Below are positions 28,309 through 34,720 of a DNA stretch of 64,000 nucleotides, piece by piece. The DNA is from Caecibacteroides pullorum (GTDB lineage Bacteria; Bacteroidota; Bacteroidia; Bacteroidales; Bacteroidaceae), in NCBI RefSeq assembly GCF_019239235.1, contig NZ_JAAZTS010000008.1, forward strand, positions 62,001 through 126,000, in the 5' to 3' direction. The notes under the pieces were generated by a model. The model saw nothing but the letters and a program-made list of their open reading frames with translations. It was not told where the DNA came from and made no database searches. The position numbers were made by a program, and so were the translations under genes. Position 1 is the stretch's first letter. Each line of letters opens with the position of its first letter.

Positions 28309-29649
28309 ATGAAATATATGGATTATTTTCAAAAAGATTTATTGTTAGTCGTTTCTATCGTTTCATGCCTCTTGCTCGGTTCGTGTTCTCCGTGGGAGAG
28401 CGACTTGGAGAATGTTTATCAGGCGGCGCAGAAGGAGGATAAGAATGCGATGTTTGCTGTTGTAAGGCATTATGATGATTTTAAGGATGTAGTGCCCCTC
28501 GATTCTTTTGAGCGATATCGGCAAGTGTTGATCGAATCAGGAAATGACGCGATCATTACAGATGCTTGGCTTCAAGAATGGGCTGATTTTCGTAAACCAC
28601 ATCCCAAGATGAGTGATGAGGAGTATGAAGACCGACGGAATGATATCCTGTTCAAATGGGCACAAATCGGCATCAAATATAATAATCCGGATAGTTATTA
28701 TGACATGGGGGATTATTATAACAGCAGATTTCTGCGGACTCATGTTCTGGAAGATTCCCTCATGGCCGAACAATATTATCAGAAGGCTTGGGAAAACTGG
28801 CATCAAGGTGAGAGGCTGTTGCGGGATAGAAAAGCGGGTGTCTTAGCATTGATAAAGGGGGGAATTGCCTATAGTGCCCATGTGTATCAGACCACAGCGG
28901 ACGAATCTTTCATTCCGCGTTTGTTCAATGCCGGTATCTTCTTTTCCGAGTATGTGATGAGCGGTTTTTTGAAACTGCTTTTTACTGCTCAATGGTGGAA
29001 GGTCTTGTTGGCCATTCTTATTCTGGTAATCATTATTTCGCTTCCCATGATTATAACCGGTTTCATGTATAAATCTACTTCTGTTCAGAACAATACCATG
29101 GGATTGGGTGTTATGCTGGGTATTTGGAATTTTATTCTCATTTTCGTAGCCTACTGCAACGACAACCCCAACTGGGTAAACAATGTTGGCGCATTGTGGT
29201 TCCCAGACGCTTCTTATGGCCTTCAACCCTATTTATGTGTCATTCCGAATTTATTCCTGTTATTCCTGTTTTTAGGAAATGTGGTTGGAGCTTTCTGGGA
29301 TGACATTAAAGGTGGAAAAGGGGTGGAAAAGGCTGTCCTATCGGCTGTTGGACTTGTCCTTATTTTCAGTGTGAGCTATTTGACGGCTGCCATTGCCGGT
29401 ATTTTTTATATATTTGTGGTGATATTGGTGATTGTCGTGAAGGCTGTTTTTGCTTCTGTTCCAGAGATGCTCGGAGCTGCGACGTCTTCTGCGATACCCT
29501 CGGCAGAAGAAATTTCAAAGAATGAAGAAAAAGCTTGTGTCCTTTGTTCTTGGTACGATAACAGCTCTGAGCAGTGTCTCCTGTTGAAAAAGCATACCGA
29601 CAGATATGGGGGAGATGCATATGCTTGCTCAAATTACGAAAGGAGATAG
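28309..29649 (+). CDS. hypothetical polytopic lipoprotein with C-terminal Cys cluster
   Basis: About 446 residues and not recognised. A type II signal peptide is evident (VSIVSCLLLGSC, lipobox LLGSC). A helical, Sel1/TPR-like domain follows to about residue 190 (YYDMGDYYNSR, AEQYYQKAWENWHQG). Then come four or five TM helices, for example KVLLAILILVIIISLPMIIT. The tail holds four cysteines in CVLC-x10-C-x17-C, which could bind a metal. The start is ambiguous between ATG 28309, 28318 and an upstream frame at 28273. Base composition is AT-rich compared with the VirE region. It faces the two-component operon divergently, so it may be its target. Confidence 0.75.
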   Translation: MKYMDYFQKDLLLVVSIVSCLLLGSCSPWESDLENVYQAAQKEDKNAMFAVVRHYDDFKDVVPLDSFERYRQVLIESGNDAIITDAWLQEWADFRKPHPKMSDEEYEDRRNDILFKWAQIGIKYNNPDSYYDMGDYYNSRFLRTHVLEDSLMAEQYYQKAWENWHQGERLLRDRKAGVLALIKGGIAYSAHVYQTTADESFIPRLFNAGIFFSEYVMSGFLKLLFTAQWWKVLLAILILVIIISLPMIITGFMYKSTSVQNNTMGLGVMLGIWNFILIFVAYCNDNPNWVNNVGALWFPDASYGLQPYLCVIPNLFLLFLFLGNVVGAFWDDIKGGKGVEKAVLSAVGLVLIFSVSYLTAAIAGIFYIFVVILVIVVKAVFASVPEMLGAATSSAIPSAEEISKNEEKACVLCSWYDNSSEQCLLLKKHTDRYGGDAYACSNYERR

Positions 29650-29738
29650 GCTCATCCTCTATTTCGAACGATTCTCTCGTCTTGCATTTGGTGCGGAGCC
29701 AGACAATCCTCTTTTGGGGTAAACTCTTTTCTTCTGGA

Positions 29739-29770
29739 TTTGGAAATCTCGCAAACTTCCCGTATCTTTG
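29739..29770 (+). promoter_or_regulatory. sigma-ABfr-type promoter for tRNA-Ser
   Basis: TTTG (29739-29742), 20 nt, then TATCTTTG (29763-29770). It stands 17 nt upstream of the tRNA-Ser 5' end. Confidence 0.82.
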
Positions 29771-29786
29771 CACCCCGAAATCAGAA

Positions 29787-29874
29787 GGAGAGGTGCTCGA
29801 GTGGTTGAAGAGGCACGCCTGGAAAGCGTGTATACCCCTAAAGGGTATCACGAGTTCGAATCTCGTTCTCTCCG
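29787..29874 (+). tRNA. tRNA-Ser (anticodon GGA)
   Basis: An 88-nt type II tRNA. The acceptor stem GGAGAGG pairs with TCTCTCC (29867-29873, one G-T pair), the anticodon is in GCCTGGAAAGC, the long variable arm is TATACCCCTAAAGGGTATC and the T-arm contains GAGTTCGAATCTC. CCA is not encoded. It borders the accessory region to the right. Confidence 0.95.
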
Positions 29875-29904
29875 CAGTTTGTTTCATTAAATTTTATCAG
29901 ATAA

Positions 29905-29945
29905 GGGGATGTGTTGGAACGGCAACACATTCCCCTTTTTTCTTT
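29905..29945 (+). terminator. intrinsic terminator of tRNA-Ser
   Basis: GGGGATGTGTT (29905-29915) pairs with AACACATTCCCC (29924-29935, one bulge), followed by a T-run TTTTTTCTTTTT. The hairpin starts 31 nt after the mature tRNA end. Confidence 0.9.
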
Positions 29946-30260
29946 TTGAGGGCCAACGCGTCGTAGAGCCGTTCCCGACTGGTATACAGATTACAGACAA
30001 AATCCCGGCGGGCAGTCATGGCTTGTTCCCCCGGGATTTCTCTTTCGCTTGTCGTTGCGGAGTGGTCGTCATGGCCTTGGTAGAAGTTGCGGGCTTCAGT
30101 CTCCTCTTGCCTCTGCCTTCTTGCCGCACATCTTTTCAGTCGCTTGCTCTTTGCCCGGGAGGAGGGCGACAGTGCGGAGGTTTCCCTTTTTACACCTTCT
30201 GTACGACTGCTTCCCCGCCGGCCTTATCACCATCAGCACAGCGGTTCGGACGGGTCCGTT
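29946..30260. other. intergenic stretch with one hairpin
   Basis: The only clear structure is AAATCCCGG (30000-30008) with CCGGGATTT (30031-30039), followed by CTCTTTCG. It may be the terminator of a transcript arriving from the right, on the minus strand, or from the left. GC content rises here compared with the lipoprotein gene. No reading frame with recognisable protein sequence was found on either strand. Confidence 0.4.
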
Positions 30261-30644
30261 TCAACATTTTCCGGTCTGCTTCCCGCGACTTTGGAGTTCG
30301 TCTGCTACAGCGTCCTTTACGGCCTGTGGCAGCGGGGCTACGCTCATAGCGATGCGTATCCTCGACTCCATCAGCCGGCGGTACTCCTCTTCCATTTCTT
30401 CGTCCGTGATGTACACACAACGCAAGGCTATGAGCGCGCTGTAGATGCGGTCCACAGTCTCGAGCGACAACGAGCTGTCCGGTTGTTTCGGATTCAGCTT
30501 GGCTATGGTGCGCTCGTTCATGCCGACTGCGCGGGCAAACTGGCGGTTGGAGGTTAGGCGCCACCTTCTTCGGATCTCGTTCAATTCATTTGCGGCCGTG
30601 GCTATCCACAAATTGGCTTTCTTTCTTAGCTTCTTTTCATTCAT
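30261..30644 (-). CDS. small helix-turn-helix regulator
   Basis: A 127-residue basic protein. A helix-turn-helix is likely in TSNRQFARAVGMNERTIAKL (about residues 31-50), which reads as an XRE-type domain. The rest is helical and charged (DEEMEEEYRRLMESRIR). I chose ATG 30644 (MNEKKLRKK); an upstream frame to 30737 runs into the divergent promoter region. It is divergent from the VirE-family gene, with an 8-bp dyad between them, so it is probably the local repressor. I do not recognise a named family. Confidence 0.7.
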   Translation of the reverse strand: MNEKKLRKKANLWIATAANELNEIRRRWRLTSNRQFARAVGMNERTIAKLNPKQPDSSLSLETVDRIYSALIALRCVYITDEEMEEEYRRLMESRIRIAMSVAPLPQAVKDAVADELQSRGKQTGKC

Positions 30645-30724
30645 GGCCCAGAGGATTAGACCGCGGCCGGCGGCCAAACCATGAACGGCATAAAAGAAGT
30701 TAAATCTGTAAAAGAGCCTGAAAA

Positions 30725-30774
30725 ATGCTGTATCCATGAGTACAGCATCCGCTATCCGTCATTGACTACCTTTG
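30725..30774 (+). promoter_or_regulatory. operator-like dyad and -7 box upstream of the VirE-family gene
   Basis: ATGCTGTA (30725-30732) and TACAGCAT (30741-30748) form a perfect 8-bp inverted repeat with an 8-nt spacer. A -7 box TACCTTTG is at 30767-30774, so the right arm covers the expected -33 position. The layout fits repression by the divergent HTH protein. The leader from there to ATG 30850 is about 70 nt and AT-rich. Confidence 0.6.
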
Positions 30775-30849
30775 CCGAAAAAACTTGGAAAGATCGCATG
30801 TCCAAATATAATGAATTTGATCCAAATAAACAAGTAAACCGTAAAGAAT

Positions 30850-33042
30850 ATGTCAATGAAAAATGAAATCTCTTTCTGGCCCTCGCGCTTTGCCTCCCTG
30901 CGCGACACCGTGCCCGTACCCACCACGTGGGGCGATCTGGTGGAAGAAATCCGTGGAGGACGTCATCTCACTGTCACTCGTCTTTACCGCGAGACTTGTG
31001 CCCGCCTGGCTGAAGCCGAAGCTGCGGGCGACATTGCTTCCGTCGAAGAGCTGAAGCGCCGCAAAGTTTCCCTGAAGACTTCGCAGGCGGCCTTTGTCTG
31101 TTCCGTCATCCTCGAGGGAGGGCGTAGTCAGCAGCATGTCCGCGGCTACTCCGACAAGGCGATGGTCGATATTGATGATTTGAACGGCAAAAGCCTGGAC
31201 ACGTTGGTCGCGCGGGTGAAAGCCGACCCGCATACGTTTCTGGCCTACGTCACTCTCTCGGGCCGTGGCCTGCGGGTGGTGGCCCGTGTGGAGCCTGCGC
31301 CGACCGATGCCCGCACCTTTGCCCGCGCCTGGCAGACGGTGAACGACTACTACGCCCGCCTGCTGGGCGTGACGGTCGACGCCCAGTGCAAGAACGCCAC
31401 CCGCATGTCCGTCCTCTGCCACGACCCGGAGGTCTGCTACCGTCCCGAGGCCGAGGCCTTGGCAGTGGAGCCTGAGGCCCCAGCGCGTCCCCGAGCCTCG
31501 AGGGGCCGACCCGTGCGGGCCGTGAGTGCCGCCCCCACCGTGCGCCGCTTGGTGGAGGACGACGGCATCCTTTACGCTCCCGGCAGTCACAACGCTTACA
31601 TCTGCCGCTGCCTCTACTGGATGAACCGCTTCGGCGTGAGCGAGGCCGATGCCGAGGCGTGGGCTCTCAGTGAATTTGCCGACTACGATGCCGCCGAACA
31701 TTCCGTTGCGGCCACCGTGCGCAGCTGCTACGCCCAGACCGCCGAACACGCCACGTGCCGCCTCGCGCGCTACGCGCGTGCGCGTACCTCTAAAGATAAG
31801 TCGGGCGGCGGTGGCAGCCGTGCGCCCCGCGTGTCGGTAGGGCAGATGGAGGACTTCATCGGTCGCTGGTGCCAGCTGCGCCGCAACCTCCTCATCCACC
31901 AGCTGGAGGTGCGGCTCATGGACGGGACAGGGGAGGAGGAGCCCCGCTGGCAGCTGATGACCGATGCGCTGGAGAACTCCCTGTGGCGCGCCATGCAGCA
32001 CGAGGGGCTGGACGCCGACCTCTTCCGCCTGCGCACGCTGCTGCAGAGCGACTTTGTGCCCACGTACCACCCCCTGCGCCGCTATCTCGACACGCTGCCG
32101 CCCTGGGATGGCACGACCGACTACATCGGCCGTCTGGCCCGAATGGTGGTGTGTCGCGGCACGTCGGCCGCCGAGTTCGACTACTACTTCCGCCGTTGGC
32201 TGGTGGGCATGCTGGCCGCCGCGCTGGACGACGGCGTGGTGAACCACGAAATCCTCGTCCTCCTCGGTCCGCAAGGCTCGTTCAAGAGCTCCTTCCTCGA
32301 GAACCTGCTGCCGCCCTGCCTGCGCCGCTACTACACCACGAAGACCAACTCGCAGCGACTCACCAAGGACGACCTCTTCACCATGACCGAGAACCTGCTC
32401 GTCAACTTCGAGGAGATAGACTCCATGCAGCGTCCCGAACTGAACCAGCTGAAGGCTATGACCACCACGCTCTACATCAACGAGCGTCCGGCCTACGGGC
32501 GCAACAAGGTGCGGCTGCCCCACGTGGCCTCGTTCTGCGCCACGGGCAACAACCTCCAGTTCCTCACCGACGACACCGGCAACCGCCGCTGGCTGCCCTT
32601 CGAAGTGGAGCACATCGAGAATCCCTGGACCACGCCCATCGACTACGAGGGTGTCTATGCACAGGCTAAGGCCCTGCTCGACGGCGGTTTCCGCTACTGG
32701 TTCCAGGGCGACGAGGTGGAGGCGCTCAACCGCCGCAACCGCCGCTTCGAAGCGCCCAACCCCGCCCGCGAGCTCATCCTGGCCCACTACCGCCGCCCCT
32801 CGGCGCTGGAGAAGGGCCGCTACCTGACGGCTTCGCAGATTTGTGCCCGCTTCGCGTCGATGCGGCTCAGTCCCGTGCAGGTAGGGCGGGCGATGAAGGA
32901 GTTGGGGTTCGAACAGAAAAGACTGCGTTCCGGATATATCTGGATTGTTGCCGACCGCAGTGCCGAAGAAATGAACAGTGTGTTGCCCGAATCTTTGTCC
33001 AGTGGCGATGAAATCATCCCTACACCTCAAACGTCTGATTGA
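30850..33042 (+). CDS. BT4734-like/VirE domain primase-ATPase
   Basis: A 730-residue protein. Residues about 75-210 match the BT4734-like N-terminal domain (PF08800; primase-like, with KAMVDIDDL, SGRGLR and NATRMSVLCHDPEV). Residues about 400-640 match the VirE ATPase domain (PF05272), with the Walker A GPQGSFKSS (473-481), a Walker B-like LLVNFEEID (about 515-523), FCATGNN and TGNRRWLPFE. Such proteins resemble replication primase-helicases of mobile elements. Start ATG 30850 is used; ATG 30856 (MKNEIS) is possible. The gene is strikingly GC-rich compared with the flanking core genes. Its direct role is inferred to be replication or DNA processing of the element. Confidence 0.9.
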   Translation: MSMKNEISFWPSRFASLRDTVPVPTTWGDLVEEIRGGRHLTVTRLYRETCARLAEAEAAGDIASVEELKRRKVSLKTSQAAFVCSVILEGGRSQQHVRGYSDKAMVDIDDLNGKSLDTLVARVKADPHTFLAYVTLSGRGLRVVARVEPAPTDARTFARAWQTVNDYYARLLGVTVDAQCKNATRMSVLCHDPEVCYRPEAEALAVEPEAPARPRASRGRPVRAVSAAPTVRRLVEDDGILYAPGSHNAYICRCLYWMNRFGVSEADAEAWALSEFADYDAAEHSVAATVRSCYAQTAEHATCRLARYARARTSKDKSGGGGSRAPRVSVGQMEDFIGRWCQLRRNLLIHQLEVRLMDGTGEEEPRWQLMTDALENSLWRAMQHEGLDADLFRLRTLLQSDFVPTYHPLRRYLDTLPPWDGTTDYIGRLARMVVCRGTSAAEFDYYFRRWLVGMLAAALDDGVVNHEILVLLGPQGSFKSSFLENLLPPCLRRYYTTKTNSQRLTKDDLFTMTENLLVNFEEIDSMQRPELNQLKAMTTTLYINERPAYGRNKVRLPHVASFCATGNNLQFLTDDTGNRRWLPFEVEHIENPWTTPIDYEGVYAQAKALLDGGFRYWFQGDEVEALNRRNRRFEAPNPARELILAHYRRPSALEKGRYLTASQICARFASMRLSPVQVGRAMKELGFEQKRLRSGYIWIVADRSAEEMNSVLPESLSSGDEIIPTPQTSD

Positions 33043-33054
33043 TAGCCTGATAGG

Positions 33055-33195
33055 AAAAATGTGTATAGATGTGTAGGGTAGTATGCAAACATTACGCGTG
33101 AAAATTAAATAAATGGTCTGCCTTTAAAGGCAGCCTATTTATTTACGGAATGCCGAAAAGTTTGCGGATTTACCCTACACATCCCTACACACCTG
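33055..33195. repeat. large nested inverted repeat downstream of the VirE-family gene
   Basis: Outer arms ATGTGTAGGGTA (33069-33080) and TACCCTACACAT (33171-33182) are perfect, with CAAAC (33086-33090) and GTTTG (33160-33164) continuing the pairing. Each arm also carries an additional TGTGTA-type copy (TGTGTATAG on the left; CCCTACACA on the right). The centre holds AAATAAAT (33107-33114), the 16-bp palindrome CTGCCTTTAAAGGCAG (33118-33133) and ATTTATTT (33137-33144). The inner part resembles a terminator. The outer iterated arms resemble a replication or recombination site. Confidence 0.8.
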
Positions 33196-33208
33196 CACCG
33201 TTTTCTTT

Positions 33209-33247
33209 AATTCTCAATTCTCAATTTTCCATTATCCATTCTCAATT
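33209..33247. repeat. AT-rich ATTCTCAATT repeat upstream of DUF4248 gene
   Basis: TAATTCTCAATTCTCAATTT followed by TCCATTATCCATTCTCAATT ends directly at the ATG of the next gene (33248). It is the same low-complexity family as at 3433 and 37083. It leaves no room for a Shine-Dalgarno site. Confidence 0.65.
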
Positions 33248-33460
33248 ATGAAAACCATTACTTACACCCGCCGTTCCCTAGCCTGCCAGTATTTCCCCGA
33301 TGCCGAGCCCGAGCAGGCCGTTCGCCGTCTCACCTCCTGGATCCGCCGCTGCCGTCCGCTCTATGCCGAGCTGACGCGGGGCGGTACCCCCTTCGACAAG
33401 CGCCGCTACCTCACCGTCCGCGAGGCCCGTCTCATCATGGAGTACCTGGGCGAACCCTAG
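33248..33460 (+). CDS. DUF4248 family protein
   Basis: A 70-residue basic protein beginning MKTITYTRRSLACQYFPDAE with a C-terminal RYLTVREARLIMEYLGEP. It matches DUF4248, a small family of unknown function that in Bacteroides genomes typically stands between a VirE-domain gene and a Gly-rich HU-like gene. The C-terminal half reads like a short helical DNA-binding unit, but this is unproven. It is 205 nt downstream of the VirE-family gene. The expected HU partner is not next to it but at 38616. Confidence 0.85.
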   Translation: MKTITYTRRSLACQYFPDAEPEQAVRRLTSWIRRCRPLYAELTRGGTPFDKRRYLTVREARLIMEYLGEP

Positions 33461-33466
33461 ACGGGC

Positions 33467-34327
33467 TTAGTATCTGAAAATGAGGAAGAAACGGATTGAT
33501 TTGGTTTTCAGTCGGTTTTTGCTGGATTTTAAGACGTCGTCTATGTCTACATCTCCTTCCCAATCGCTGTCATCTCCTTCCTCGTCAATGGAGAACGAGT
33601 TGTATTTGGCTTTTCCCCAGCGCGATTCGATGCCCAATGAGATGACCTTATAGGCTATGGCACCGCCCACTGCGAAGTTGGATACATAATTGACGTTGGC
33701 TTCGTCATTCATGATGACAACCGATGCCGAAGGGATGAAATGGAAATATCCGCTTAATTTGAGATGGTCCACAGGGTTGAGCGTGATGGAAGGTCCTACA
33801 TGCATTCCCAGTTCCAACTGGTGTACACCCAAGTCAATCTCTTCTTCTTCATAGCCTTCGTCGGGATATACCGGTTCGGAGGGCAGTTTCACCCATCCTT
33901 CGGCATCGCCATATTTCGCATAGGAGAGGTCGAACCAGGTAGCGTCCAGCCCGAATTTCAGCATGTTGAACAGCGGCTTCTTATGCAAGTAGAAGGTACG
34001 TCCTGCCCCGATCGAGAGTCCGAAATCGCTTTTCCAGTTCAGGCCGGGTACGTCCTGGTGGGTCAGCGTCTGGTTCAGGTAGCCGAAGTGGAAGTATCTG
34101 CTCCGGTCGTTCCAGACGGCTTCCTGGCGTTTCTCTTCTTTGTCAAGTTGGTAGGCGTCGTTGTCGTCCGTAGGCGTCAGCAGCGTGTCTTCGTTGCATT
34201 CCAGATTGTCGGAAGGTACGTCTTGTGCACAAACCGCCTGTGGGCCGGTCCATGCAAGGGTCAGCGTAAAAATACAAGTTAGCATGCTTTTCTGAAGCGT
34301 ACCGGAAACAGTAGATAAATTTTTCAT
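33467..34327 (-). CDS. hypothetical exported protein, probable outer-membrane beta-barrel
   Basis: A 286-residue protein with a signal peptide (KSMLTCIFTLTLAWTGPQAV, cleavage after CAQ). The mature part alternates short strands with aromatic residues (YFHFGYLNQTL, SIGAGRTFYL, LSGYFHFIPSASVVIMND) and ends in FFLIFRY, with the terminal aromatic typical of outer-membrane barrels. An acidic segment DEEGDDSDWEGDVDIDD lies near the C-terminus. I use ATG 34327; upstream ATGs at 34366 and 34384 lack signal-like sequence. A minus-strand -7 match TACTTTTG (34440-34433) could be its promoter. Its stop is 6 nt from the convergent DUF4248 stop. Function unknown. Confidence 0.78.
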   Translation of the reverse strand: MKNLSTVSGTLQKSMLTCIFTLTLAWTGPQAVCAQDVPSDNLECNEDTLLTPTDDNDAYQLDKEEKRQEAVWNDRSRYFHFGYLNQTLTHQDVPGLNWKSDFGLSIGAGRTFYLHKKPLFNMLKFGLDATWFDLSYAKYGDAEGWVKLPSEPVYPDEGYEEEEIDLGVHQLELGMHVGPSITLNPVDHLKLSGYFHFIPSASVVIMNDEANVNYVSNFAVGGAIAYKVISLGIESRWGKAKYNSFSIDEEGDDSDWEGDVDIDDVLKSSKNRLKTKSIRFFLIFRY

Positions 34328-34570
34328 TGTAGTTCTTATAGTCTTTTCAGCCCTCCTAAAAGACATTTTTTTATACTTGTACATCGCACAAAACGTGGGG
34401 CAATAAACGTTGTGCTCGTTCTATTCTGCCGACAAAAGTAGTTAAAAGGTTTTATAAATAATATTCTTTTTAGTGTATTTCTTCATTGTTTTTTTATGGA
34501 AATGGTATGACGTCCTGTTTTGGGGAAGAGTTGTTTCATTCGTTTGTCCAAGTACGTATCTTTCCTGTCG

Positions 34571-34680
34571 TGACGCCGTGCTTCGTCATCCCCTGACGCA
34601 GTGCTTCCTGGGGGCGTCATGCTGTGCTTCGTGACAGTCTCAGAAAGTGCTGCCTTGTCCTGTAAGGCAGCACTTCGTCG
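34571..34680. repeat. GC-rich stem-loop repeat cluster, copy 2
   Basis: The cluster contains GTGCTTCGTCA (34578-34588), GTGCTTCCTG (34601-34610) and GTGCTTCGTGACA (34624-34636). Outer arms TGACGCC (34571-34577) and GGCGTCA (34613-34619) pair. A perfect 12-bp hairpin AAGTGCTGCCTT (34645-34656) with AAGGCAGCACTT (34664-34675) ends it. TCATCCCCTGACG (34586-34598) is identical to the minus strand of 8115-8127. It lies at the point where the truncated TonB receptor sequence begins. Confidence 0.65.
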
Positions 34681-34720
34681 GACTGTATGGTGGCGTGCTG
34701 TGGGGGAGGGGACATGTCAT

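Noticed and set aside
30681..30866. 61-residue plus-strand ORF between the HTH and VirE-family genes
   Set aside because: It covers the operator dyad and the -7 box and overlaps the next start; its codons look like leader sequence.
30853..33030. 725-residue open frame on the minus strand opposite the VirE-family gene
   Set aside because: It mirrors a GC-rich gene; the sequence is low-complexity in His, Val, Gln and Gly with no domain, while the plus strand has clear VirE motifs.
34601..34720. N-terminal part of the open frame before the receptor homology as a real protein start
   Set aside because: The translated stretch is stem-loop repeat sequence with no signal peptide; it is open by chance.
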